Positions 36,920 through 45,406 of a stretch of DNA of 64,000 nt are shown piece by piece. How positions within the stretch are numbered: position 1 is the first letter of the stretch; every line of letters begins with the position of its first letter. The stretch lies in assembly GCF_900585905.1 (NCBI RefSeq), contig NZ_UTVH01000034.1, positions 62,001 to 126,000 of the forward strand. Reading direction: 5' to 3'. Source of the stretch: Pseudomonas viridiflava. GTDB lineage: Bacteria > Pseudomonadota > Gammaproteobacteria > Pseudomonadales > Pseudomonadaceae. The notes under the pieces are model-generated. The model did not search any database, was not told where the DNA came from, and saw nothing but the letters and a program-made list of their open reading frames with translations. The translations under genes were made by a program, and so were the position numbers.

Positions 36920-38581
36920 CTATTTCGGATACAGCGGCGGCAGGCTCTGTTCATCTGTCGGGTCCTGAATGTGCTCGGCGGCGGGCAACGTGCGTACCGC
37001 TCGCCACAACGGGTCGCCCAGCCAGAGCTGGCCGATCTCGCTGTACAGCGCGCCGTTGAGGCCGTCCAGTGCGTCAGACAATGGCACGAAACGCGCCGCC
37101 ATGTCCGCCAGGGTTTCCGGCTGTTGACGGGCCCAGGCGTCCAGCGCCTGACGCGTGGCCTGTGGATCGTTGGCCTGACAGGCGCGCTTTAGGTCATCGA
37201 GCACGCTGCGCGGGCTCGGGCCAGTCTGCGCCGTGCGGGCGACAGCCGGCTGCCAGCGCGCACGCCACCAGAGCACGAAACCCACCAGCGAGGTAAAGGC
37301 AAAGAACAGCGTGCTCATCTGCCACGGCCAGACCGGCGGGCCGATGATTGTCACGCCGTTCTGCTCGCTGCTGACCGGCATGTCCACGGCCAGGCTGGGG
37401 TTGACGCTGATCTGCAGGGTGCGGGCGGGCAGGGTGCTGTGTTCCAGGTGATCCTCGAGGGTATTCCACCAGATCAGATCGACTGCAGGCAGGTCAATGG
37501 CGCCAGGCCGATTGGGCACCAGTGCCTCGCGTTCTTCGCGGCTACCGATCAGGCCGCGCTCGCTGCTCAGGCTGGCCAGCTTGGGTTGGTCCGGATAACG
37601 CCGCAAGCTGCTGACTTCTGTCGCGGGCAGCGGCGGCAGTTGCGCGCCTGACAGGCCTTCGACCTTGAGCGTGATGGTGCGCGTGAGCGAATCGCCCACC
37701 TGACTGTGGCCCGGCTCCGGGCTCCAGCTCTCACTGATGTTGACGCTGCGCGCCGGTATCCAGGGCGCGTCAGCGGGGTAGTTGGCGGGCTTGGCCTTGA
37801 CCGTCAGCGGCAGTGGTGGCGAGCTTACCCGCATGACTTTGCCCGGCTGCGGCCCGAACGGCGTGCCCGGTTCGTTGCTGGAAGAGGCGCCGCCATCGGG
37901 CTGAACCAGTGTCGCGCTGAAGGTCTGTGGCGGTATCACCAGCGTGCCGCTCTGCTGCGGGTACACCGCGTAGCGCATCTCGATCACGCCATGGCGAATG
38001 CCGTTGATGAGTTTTTCATAGGTGCGCGAGTCGCCAAGCTTCTCCACGCGCGCATCCGGGATCTCCAGGGGGCTGAGGTTGCTGTCGTCGAACAGCGACA
38101 CCGAATGATAGACCCGCAGGGTCAACACGGTCTGGGCCTGAACGTAGACGCTGTTCTTGTCGACGCTGGCCTCGACGAACACCGGCGCCTGCTGGCTGGC
38201 CTGATTGGGGTCGTCACTCTGCATCACCTGCAGGGTGATGGGCTGGCTTTTCAGCTGGCCCAGTTGCAGGGCTGGAATCTCCACCGAGCCTGTCTTCTTG
38301 GGCAGCAGGGTGATGATCCAGCGGGTGGTGGCCTGGTTGCCGCCGTCCAGCGTATTGAGGCGGTTGATCTGTCGCGTGCCGCCGACGTCGAAGCTACTCT
38401 GCAGCGCGCTCAGGTCCGGCTTGCCGAACTGGGTCACGTCGCTGGTCTCCAGGGTCAGCTCGACGGTTTCCCCCGAGTTCAGCCGCATCCGGTCGACACT
38501 GGCCGCCAGCTCTGCGGCCTGAAGCGGCGACGCAGCAAGCCCGAGCAGCAGACTGAGCAGAAGTGAGTGGAGGCGACTCAT
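36920..38581 (-). CDS. BatD-like membrane protein
   Basis: The 553-aa protein has a signal peptide (MSRLHSLLLSLLLGLAASPLQA), a long extracytoplasmic region of beta-rich domains, one transmembrane helix near residues 420-440 (STLFFAFTSLVGFVLWW), and a cytoplasmic tail. This matches BatD (oxygen-tolerance family) of the Bacteroides aerotolerance operon. In the window it ends a six-gene run headed by moxR. Its start overlaps the stop of the BatB/TPR gene by four bases. Exact function in Pseudomonas is not settled. Confidence 0.88.
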   Translation of the reverse strand: MSRLHSLLLSLLLGLAASPLQAAELAASVDRMRLNSGETVELTLETSDVTQFGKPDLSALQSSFDVGGTRQINRLNTLDGGNQATTRWIITLLPKKTGSVEIPALQLGQLKSQPITLQVMQSDDPNQASQQAPVFVEASVDKNSVYVQAQTVLTLRVYHSVSLFDDSNLSPLEIPDARVEKLGDSRTYEKLINGIRHGVIEMRYAVYPQQSGTLVIPPQTFSATLVQPDGGASSSNEPGTPFGPQPGKVMRVSSPPLPLTVKAKPANYPADAPWIPARSVNISESWSPEPGHSQVGDSLTRTITLKVEGLSGAQLPPLPATEVSSLRRYPDQPKLASLSSERGLIGSREEREALVPNRPGAIDLPAVDLIWWNTLEDHLEHSTLPARTLQISVNPSLAVDMPVSSEQNGVTIIGPPVWPWQMSTLFFAFTSLVGFVLWWRARWQPAVARTAQTGPSPRSVLDDLKRACQANDPQATRQALDAWARQQPETLADMAARFVPLSDALDGLNGALYSEIGQLWLGDPLWRAVRTLPAAEHIQDPTDEQSLPPLYPK

Positions 38582-40326
38582 GGGGCTTTTTCCTGACGCT
38601 GTTGCTGTTCGTACCAGAATTTACGCCGCAGCAGCTCACCCGGATCGTCCGGAATCTGCCGTAGCCATTGCTCCAGCGCCTGCTGCCGTTCGCCATTGAT
38701 TGCGCTCTCTGCGGGCCGGATGGGCGGGCGCGTGGTTTCTTCATCGCCCAATGTGGAACCCGGTGGCGTCGACGTGCGCCCGGCCTGTTTGCCGGGCGCT
38801 GCATCCTCAGTGTTCTCGGCGGCAGATTCGGGGTTCTGCGGGTCGTCGCTGTGCTGCGAATTGGCGGCCTGATGTTGTGCGTCGTCGGCCGGTTTGCCGT
38901 TTTCACTGCTGTCGTTGTCTTCCCGGTCCTCGGCGTCCTGTTCCTGGTTGGCCTCACTGGCGCGGCTGCGTTGTTCGATCAGCTGATGCACAAGCGACTT
39001 GTTGTGCTGTGCGGCCTGCAGTTGAGGCTGGCGTTCCAGCGCCTGTTCATAGGCATCCACAGCGGCTTCAAGTTCACCACTGCGGGCCAGGGCATTGCCG
39101 CGATTGTAATGGTCTTCGGCGCCATTGCCCGCCGCGAAGCGCTGAGCGGCAGCGGCATAGTCGCCCGCTTGATACAGCGCCACGCCTTGCCACTGCCGGT
39201 TTTCGAAGCGCTGCGCCGCTTCGCCAGGACGTTGCTGCTCCAGTAACTGCTGGCCCTGCTGATCGGGTCGCAGCCACAGGTCGGCAACATCCAGCGCATA
39301 ACTGTTCTGTGGCAGCAGGCACAGCAGCGGCAGGCACAGCAGCCAGCCCTTGCGCCCCGCGCAGGCGGCCAGAAGCAGCAGCGGCAGCAGGAACCAGTAG
39401 CCCTGATCGGTCCAGCTGTCGAGCTGGATCAGTTGGCCGTCGTTCTGCACCACCTTGGGGCCATCGAGCAGACCCAGTTCGCGCAAGTCTTCGTCATCCA
39501 TGCGCAGCGCGCGATACTGGCCGCCCATCTGCGTGGCGAAGTCAGTCAGCGCGGTGCTGTCCAGTCGTGGCAAGAGGATCGCACCCTGGCTGTCCTTGAG
39601 CAGGCCGCCGTTTTCCTGCTCCACCGGCGCACCTTCAGCGGTGCCGACGCCCAGTATCAATAGTGGTGGCGCCTGACCCACCAGCGCCTGGCGGATACCC
39701 TGACGCTCCTGCTCGTTCAGTGACGAGCCGATCAGCAGCAGACGGCCGCGACCCATCCCACCCTGCTTGAGCAGGTTAAGCGCCTTCTGCACCGCCAGAT
39801 CGGCACGATGCCCAGCCTGAGGCATGATCGAAGGCTTGACCGCGTCAAGCAGGTTACGGATGGTCAGCAGATCGTCAGACAACGGCACCAGCGTGTGGGC
39901 GCTGCCCGCGTAGACGATGATTGCGGTCTGGGAATCGCTGCGCGCCTGTAGCAGATCGATCAGCTTGCGCCGCGACTGCTCCAGCCGCGTGGGCGGCGTG
40001 TCGGTGGCGAGCATTTCCGGGGTCAACTCCAGCAACACCACCAAGGGGTCGACCGGCTTGTGACTGAGTTGCTCGATCCGTTGCCAGCCCGGCCCGAGCA
40101 ACGCCAGCGTTGCCAGCAGCCAGGCCAGACCGAGCACGATCCAGGGTTTTTTGCTGTTGCCACCGCGCCCACCACTCAGCAAGACCGCGTGGAAGTGCGC
40201 GGGCAGGATCATCTGCCAGCGCCCGGCGCGTTTCTGTCGATGCCAGAGCTGCCACAGCAGCCAGCCAAGCAGCGGCAGCAGCAGTAACCACCAGGGGCGG
40301 AACCAATGGGGCCAGAGGGCGATCAT
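38578..40326 (-). CDS. BatB/BatC-like VWA-TPR membrane protein with degenerate MIDAS
   Basis: The 582-aa protein has two N-terminal helices (about 10-28 and 62-80), a von Willebrand A-like domain (about 90-280), a helix near 310-345, TPR repeats (about 360-440: WQGVALYQAGDYAAAAQRFA, NRGNALARSGELEAAVDAYE), and an acidic Gln/Asp/Glu-rich tail. It is a fusion of the BatB and BatC types. The metal-ion site expected as DxSxS reads ELTPE at 100-104, so canonical metal binding is probably lost; the following ATDTPPTRLEQSRRK matches family sequence. ATG 40326 overlaps the batA stop (ATGA). Confidence 0.88.
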   Translation of the reverse strand: MIALWPHWFRPWWLLLLPLLGWLLWQLWHRQKRAGRWQMILPAHFHAVLLSGGRGGNSKKPWIVLGLAWLLATLALLGPGWQRIEQLSHKPVDPLVVLLELTPEMLATDTPPTRLEQSRRKLIDLLQARSDSQTAIIVYAGSAHTLVPLSDDLLTIRNLLDAVKPSIMPQAGHRADLAVQKALNLLKQGGMGRGRLLLIGSSLNEQERQGIRQALVGQAPPLLILGVGTAEGAPVEQENGGLLKDSQGAILLPRLDSTALTDFATQMGGQYRALRMDDEDLRELGLLDGPKVVQNDGQLIQLDSWTDQGYWFLLPLLLLAACAGRKGWLLCLPLLCLLPQNSYALDVADLWLRPDQQGQQLLEQQRPGEAAQRFENRQWQGVALYQAGDYAAAAQRFAAGNGAEDHYNRGNALARSGELEAAVDAYEQALERQPQLQAAQHNKSLVHQLIEQRSRASEANQEQDAEDREDNDSSENGKPADDAQHQAANSQHSDDPQNPESAAENTEDAAPGKQAGRTSTPPGSTLGDEETTRPPIRPAESAINGERQQALEQWLRQIPDDPGELLRRKFWYEQQQRQEKAP

Positions 40327-41393
40327 GGCTTGCGCCTCAGGCGTCTGACCCGCTGCCGCCAATGCTGGCCGTCAGGCATGAAACGCTGGCGGGTAAAAAA
40401 GCGGTGCAGGGCACTATTGGGCCAACGCTCGTCGATCACCCTCAACACACTTAAGAGCATGGCCATAGCCAGCGGCCATTGGTACAAGGCATGCACCGGG
40501 CGCACCTGGGTTTGTTGCTGCGCCACGGGTTCCAGCGCGTCCAGGGTCTGCCTGATCTGTTCCAGCTGGTCGCCGTTACGGGCACGGAAATACTGGCCGC
40601 CGGTGACCTGCGCGATTTCCTTCAGGCTCGGTTCATCCAGATCCAGGCTGGGATTGAGCCCGAGCATGCTCAGTGAGCCTTTCTGCTCTGGATCGGCGCC
40701 GATGCCGATGGTGTAGATCCTGACGCCTTCCTCAGCCGCCAGCCGTGCGGCGGTTACCGGGTCGATCTGCCCGCCATTGTTGGCGCCGTCGGTCACCAGC
40801 ACTAATACGCGACTCTGCGCCGGGCGCAGGCGCAGACGTTTCAGCGCCAGGCCGATGGCGTCGCCAATGGCGGTGTTTTTACCGGCGATGCCGATTTTCG
40901 CTTCGTCCAGCCAGGTCCGCACGGTGCGCCGGTCAAAGGTCAGAGGCGCCTGAACGAACGCCTGGCTGCCGAACAGAATCAGGCCGACCCGGTCACCCTT
41001 GCGACCCTGGAGGAAGTCGCCGAGCAAGTGTTGCACCAGCACCAGGCGACTGACTTCGTCTTTTTTCCAGTGCATGTCCGGGTAGTCCATGGACCCCGAC
41101 ACATCCACCGCCACCAGCAGATCGCGGCCGCTGGAAGCCAAAGGCAGTGGTTCGCCAAGCCATTGCGGGCGCGCGCTGGCGACCAGCAGCAACAGCCAGA
41201 TCAGCACGAACGGCAACTGCTGCCGCCAACCGGGCAAATGCGCCCGGGCCCTGCGTCCGACCAGGCTTTCCAGGTCAGCGAGAAAGCTGACTTTGAGCGC
41301 CGCCTCGCCGCTGTCGGCTGCGGGCAGCAGGGCGCGCATCAGCCAGGGCAATGGCAGCAGCAGAAAGACCCAGGGCCAGGCGAACTCAAACAT
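40323..41393 (-). CDS. BatA-like VWA membrane protein
   Basis: A 356-aa protein with hydrophobic helices near residues 5-22 and 60-73, then a VWA domain with an intact MIDAS motif DVSGS (97-101), and a last helix near 310-325. VWA proteins of this operon are thought to scaffold complexes with the MoxR ATPase at the inner membrane. ATG 41393 overlaps the DUF4381 stop by 8 bp; a longer in-frame start (41414) lies inside that gene and is less likely. Confidence 0.9.
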   Translation of the reverse strand: MFEFAWPWVFLLLPLPWLMRALLPAADSGEAALKVSFLADLESLVGRRARAHLPGWRQQLPFVLIWLLLLVASARPQWLGEPLPLASSGRDLLVAVDVSGSMDYPDMHWKKDEVSRLVLVQHLLGDFLQGRKGDRVGLILFGSQAFVQAPLTFDRRTVRTWLDEAKIGIAGKNTAIGDAIGLALKRLRLRPAQSRVLVLVTDGANNGGQIDPVTAARLAAEEGVRIYTIGIGADPEQKGSLSMLGLNPSLDLDEPSLKEIAQVTGGQYFRARNGDQLEQIRQTLDALEPVAQQQTQVRPVHALYQWPLAMAMLLSVLRVIDERWPNSALHRFFTRQRFMPDGQHWRQRVRRLRRKP

Positions 41394-41880
41394 GTTTGCG
41401 GATCCAGATATCAACCGCCTGGGTCAGGCCATTGATGGCCTTGTCGTCCAGCTTGCATTCGGGCTTGTAGGCGCCTTCCACCAGAATCATCCAGCGCGTC
41501 AGCCCGGCAGCGGGACAGCGGTTGTCGAGAAACGCCAGCCACTTGCGACCGTTGAGGGTGTGGCTCTGGCTGTACGGATAGTGGTTGCGGCACAGGCGCT
41601 TGAGCAGGCCATTGATCTGCTGCAGCCAGGCGCCGGCCGGGGCGCCGTCATAGGGCTTGGGCATCTGCGCCAGCTCGGCGAGGGCGGCAGTGCGCAGCGG
41701 GTCCAGTGGTTGTTCAAGTGTCTGCCCACGCTTTTTCAGCGGCAGCCGATGACGCAGGCGCCACAGACCCCAGCCAGCGACAGCGATGAGCAGCAAGAGC
41801 AGATACCAGCCCGGCGCCAGCGGCCACAGCTCAACCGGCGCCGGAGCGATCAGCGGCTGCAACTGATCCAGCGGGTTCAT
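41386..41880 (-). CDS. DUF4381 membrane protein of the Bat operon
   Basis: A 164-aa protein with one transmembrane helix (about residues 24-42, GWYLLLLLIAVAGWGLWRL) followed by a basic cytoplasmic region. This is the usual DUF4381 layout between DUF58 and BatA genes. It overlaps both neighbours (4 bp with DUF58, 8 bp with batA). No catalytic motif is seen; a linker role in the complex is only inferred from position. Confidence 0.88.
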   Translation of the reverse strand: MNPLDQLQPLIAPAPVELWPLAPGWYLLLLLIAVAGWGLWRLRHRLPLKKRGQTLEQPLDPLRTAALAELAQMPKPYDGAPAGAWLQQINGLLKRLCRNHYPYSQSHTLNGRKWLAFLDNRCPAAGLTRWMILVEGAYKPECKLDDKAINGLTQAVDIWIRKHV

Positions 41881-42821
41881 TTGCGCTTCACCGGGCGCTG
41901 GGCGCTGAGGTACTCGCGAAGCTGCTCGACCATTTCCTGTTGGGTGCTCAAGGGCATCAACAGCACGCGCAGCTTCTGCGCCAGCAGCTCCCAGCGCGCC
42001 GAACGGGCCTCACCCTGGGCGCGGTAGGTCTGGCGCAGTTCAGGGTTGAGCGTATCCAGCTCCAGCTGCGCGCCACGTTCGGCGAAGCGCAACAGGCCCG
42101 CGGCCGGCAAGGCGTGGTCCAGCGGATCGGACAGCGGCAGCAGCAACAGATCGCAGTGGCGCGACAGCAGACTCAATTGTTGTTCGGCAGCGTCGGACAG
42201 CGCGCGCTCGTCACACAGCACGATCACCAGGCTGCCGGGGCGCAGCACCTCCCGCGCGCGGCGCAGGGCGATGCCAAGGGCGTCACGATCAGCCGCGGTT
42301 TCGGTGTGCAGCGACTGATTGACCCGCACCAGCCGGTTCAGCAGTTGCAACAGGCTTTGCTTGCTGCGCCGGGGTTTGATTTCGTAATGCTCGTGGTCGC
42401 CGAACACCAGACCGCCGACCCGGTCGTTGTGAATCAGCGCGGCCCAGCCAATCAACGCCGCCGCCTGGGCCGCAAGCACTGACTTGAACATCAGCCCGGA
42501 GCCGAAGAACAGGCGCCGGCTCTGCTCGACGAGAATGAAGATCGGCCGCTCGCGCTCTTCATGAAACAGCTTGGTGTGGGGCTCCTGGGTGCGCGCCGTG
42601 ACACGCCAGTCGATGCTGCGCACATCGTCGCCAGCCTGATAGACCCGCACCTGATCGAAGTCGACCCCCCGGCCGCGCAGTTTGGAATGGTGCAGGCCGA
42701 TCAGCGGGCTGCGCTGGCTCGGTGTGGAGAACAGCTGCACTTCGCGCACGCGATGGCGCATTTCGATCAGCTCGGTGAGGCTGACGCGAATGCCGGGCTG
42801 GGCGATCAGGGGCGGCTGCAT
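41877..42821 (-). CDS. DUF58 protein of the MoxR-Bat operon
   Basis: A soluble protein of about 314 aa with the DUF58 core YQAGDDVRSIDWRVTARTQEPHTK-like segment followed by FILVEQSRRLFFGSG, a degenerate VWA beginning. DUF58 proteins are regular partners of MoxR ATPases. ATG 42821, four bases after the moxR stop, is preferred to ATG 42845, which overlaps moxR by 20 bp; neither has a strong ribosome site, so coupling to moxR is likely. Confidence 0.9.
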   Translation of the reverse strand: MQPPLIAQPGIRVSLTELIEMRHRVREVQLFSTPSQRSPLIGLHHSKLRGRGVDFDQVRVYQAGDDVRSIDWRVTARTQEPHTKLFHEERERPIFILVEQSRRLFFGSGLMFKSVLAAQAAALIGWAALIHNDRVGGLVFGDHEHYEIKPRRSKQSLLQLLNRLVRVNQSLHTETAADRDALGIALRRAREVLRPGSLVIVLCDERALSDAAEQQLSLLSRHCDLLLLPLSDPLDHALPAAGLLRFAERGAQLELDTLNPELRQTYRAQGEARSARWELLAQKLRVLLMPLSTQQEMVEQLREYLSAQRPVKRK

Positions 42822-42825
42822 GGGT

Positions 42826-43785
42826 TCACGCGACGGCAACCACATCGAGGATGCGCTGAATCACCCGGTCCTGGTCGATCCCGGCAGCTTCCGCTTCGAA
42901 GGACAGAATGATGCGATGACGCAGGACGTCGAACAGCACGGCCTGAATGTCTTCAGGGCTGACGAAGTCGCGTCCTGCCAGCCAGGCATGCGCTCTGGCA
43001 CAGCGGTCCAGAGCGATGGAGCCACGCGGGCTGGCGCCGTAGGAAATCCACTCGGCCATTTCGACGTCGAATTTGGCCGGGGTGCGCGTGGCCATGACCA
43101 GCTGCACCAGGTATTCCTCCACGGCGTCGGCCATGTACAGGCCGAGAATTTCCTTGCGTGCGGCAAAAATCGCCTGCTGGCTGACCCGGCGCTCCGGCTT
43201 GGTTTCGCCGTTGAGGGCTTCGCCTCGCGCCTGCTGCAGGATCTTGCGCTCCACGGCAGCGTCGGGGAAGCCAATCTTGACGTGCATCAGGAAGCGGTCG
43301 AGCTGGGCTTCAGGCAGCGGATAGGTGCCTTCCTGCTCGATGGGGTTTTGCGTGGCCATCACCAGAAACAGCGGCGACAGCTCGTACGTGCTGCGCCCGA
43401 CGCTGACCTGACGCTCGGCCATGGCTTCGAGCAACGCTGACTGGACCTTGGCCGGTGCCCGATTGATTTCGTCTGCCAGCACCAAGTTGTGGAAGATCGG
43501 CCCCTGCTGGAAGACGAAGCTGCCTGTTTCCGGCCGATAAATCTCCGTGCCGGTGATGTCGGCCGGGAGCAGGTCGGGGGTGAACTGGATGCGATGAAAC
43601 TGGGCTTCGATGCCCTCGGCCAGTTCCTTGATGGCTTTGGTCTTGGCCAGCCCCGGTGCGCCTTCGACCAGCATGTGACCATCGGCGAGCAGCGCGATCA
43701 GGAGCCGCTCGATCAGTTTTTCCTGGCCGAGGATCTGCGTGGAAAGAAATGTTCGCAGCGCAACGAGCGCTTCACGATGTTCCAT
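42826..43785 (-). CDS. MoxR-family AAA+ ATPase
   Basis: The 319-aa ATPase has Walker A GAPGLAKT (42-49), Walker B LVLADEINRAP, sensor 1 VMATQNP and a C-terminal lid. MoxR ATPases act as chaperones or remodelling factors for VWA proteins, here the Bat proteins downstream. It is the first gene of the operon, so the promoter lies at about 43790-43880; upstream begins a large repeat element. Confidence 0.94.
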   Translation of the reverse strand: MEHREALVALRTFLSTQILGQEKLIERLLIALLADGHMLVEGAPGLAKTKAIKELAEGIEAQFHRIQFTPDLLPADITGTEIYRPETGSFVFQQGPIFHNLVLADEINRAPAKVQSALLEAMAERQVSVGRSTYELSPLFLVMATQNPIEQEGTYPLPEAQLDRFLMHVKIGFPDAAVERKILQQARGEALNGETKPERRVSQQAIFAARKEILGLYMADAVEEYLVQLVMATRTPAKFDVEMAEWISYGASPRGSIALDRCARAHAWLAGRDFVSPEDIQAVLFDVLRHRIILSFEAEAAGIDQDRVIQRILDVVAVA

Positions 43786-43948
43786 CGATGACGGTTCCTG
43801 GCAGGTGAGCAGCGGCGTTACGTGGCGCCGACGCTGGGGGCGATACTTTAATCCATCGCGGGGGGCGGCGACTAACGGGCTTGGGGTTTTTTTGGCAATT
43901 TGAGGATTGGGGCACGTAGGTGTGCACGATTGCTTCGTTGAGAGGGGG

Positions 43949-44673
43949 CATATCCGTTGTTGCGGTGATGGATGGATTTGGTTGCGCTTTTACAGCGCAT
44001 CACTTTGAAAAGAGCCGGAAGCCGGCCCAGCCAAAGGTAACCAAAAGGCTCTTGCCCCACCACTGGTTGCCTCGCTATGGCTCGGCATACCCTTAATCCG
44101 ACATTTCTGCGTGGGGCCGCCGCAATGGGCCATCCATGGCCCGGTGCGGCTAAACCGGCATCCACTGCCGGTTCACCCCACGCAGCAATATCGAATGCCG
44201 GCCTGCGTGGTTTGACGGGGCGCTTAAGATCAAGATCAAAAGCGAAAGCTAAGCTGCCTTTAGCCGGTAGGAGCTCACGAGCATCGCGAGGCAGCGATGG
44301 CGGTGTGTCAGATAGATCGCTATCGCGGCCTCGCGGTGCTCGTGCGCTCCTACAGGTCACGCGTAATTGACTGAAACAGGTCGGCTGTCAGGCCGGCACG
44401 CTTTTGATCTTGATCTTGGGCGCCCCGTTAAACCCCGCTGGCCGAACGCGGATCTTGAACAGTGGGCAACCCGGCAGGACGCCGGGTTAGCCGCACCGGG
44501 TCATGGATGGCCCATTGCGGCGGCCCACGGTTCAGGATCTGCGGGCGGTTACACCGAGCCAAGGCGAGGTGCCTAGGGGTGGGGCAAGCGCCTTTTGCCT
44601 ACTTTTGGGCCTTCAAAAGTGAGGCGCCGTAAGGGCGCAAACAAATGCAGCCGTCACCCCAAAACTGGATATG
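43949..44673. repeat. large palindromic intergenic element, copy 1 (about 725 bp)
   Basis: Outer ends are CATATCC at 43949 and GGATATG ending at 44673. The left arm (GTTGCGCTTTTACAGCGC, GGCTCTTGCCCCACCA, CGCAATGGGCCATCCATGG) is imperfectly repeated in reverse complement on the right (CCATTGCGGCGGCCCAC, GGTGGGGCAAGCGCC). Between the arms lies an inverted REP-like pair with GAGCATCGCGAGGCAGCGAT. The gap 43786-44694 holds no supported gene; small ORFs here are repeat translations. Confidence 0.9.
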
Positions 44674-44694
44674 TTCGCAACGTTCACTGCGAAA

Positions 44695-45060
44695 TCAGGA
44701 GTCACTCAACTCACTCACATAATCCCCCACACCCCCAAGAATAATCACCAGCGTCTCCTCAACCTCCTGCAACTCATCCGCTGCCATCGAGTGACTGATC
44801 TCATAGACGCTATGTCCCTCCAGCGCCTTGCCATCATCTGCCTCAAGCTCAACCAGCAGACGCTCGGCACTGAGTGTCACCTTGAGCTGCGCAACCTTGT
44901 GCACCTTGTCGTCGCCCACCGTAATCTCGATATCCTGCTCGTCAGGGAAACGGGTCAGCGAAAACAGATCGCCGTTTTCGCCATGGCAGCAGAGCAGCGC
45001 CATGTCGTCGTATTCGTCGTCGCATGGATTGACAATAAAGCTGGCAGTCTTGATGTGCAT
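44695..45060 (-). CDS. hypothetical acidic protein, 121 aa
   Basis: ATG 45060 is preceded on its strand by GAGGAA at good distance, and the product begins MHIKTASFIVNPCDDEYDDM. It is rich in Asp and Glu and predicted soluble, with alternating strand-like segments; I do not recognise the family. It is transcribed away from gdhB and ends about 20 bp from the large palindromic element. The longer in-frame extension upstream lacks a ribosome site. Confidence 0.75.
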   Translation of the reverse strand: MHIKTASFIVNPCDDEYDDMALLCCHGENGDLFSLTRFPDEQDIEITVGDDKVHKVAQLKVTLSAERLLVELEADDGKALEGHSVYEISHSMAADELQEVEETLVIILGGVGDYVSELSDS

Positions 45061-45406
45061 GGCGATTCCTCGCTGAAAAAACGGGTGCGGATGATTTTGC
45101 CAGCGATTGACCGCCATTGCCCATGAGTTTCCTGCAGGCCGATGACCGAATATGTCGCAGCACCGCAAGCAACAGGCGCCTCGCTGTCGTTAAGCTGGGC
45201 CGCAGATGGACGGTAGCGCGATTGCCCTACAGCACCCGTGGCTTTTCTTGTTATTGCAGCAGCGAAACCGAATGTGACGAGTCGTTCGCGGCAAGCGTTA
45301 GTTCTTTGGCTTATGCTGTGTCACTGCCGCTCCACCCAGGCACAGCATGTGCAGGCAACACTTCCTTCAAGCTTCCTTCTAAAAAAGCACAAGCGGAGTA
45401 CCTCAG
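45061..45406. other. divergent intergenic region upstream of gdhB
   Basis: About 345 bp between the small acidic gene and gdhB. It must carry both promoters. I see GGAG ahead of the gdhB ATG but no clear -35/-10 pair, palindrome or small gene. Confidence 0.5.

Noticed and set aside
44077..44370. Small ORF inside palindromic element 1, similar to one at 50433-50657
   Set aside because: Both are translations of the shared repeat DNA, with no ribosome site; similarity is explained by the repeat, not by a protein family.
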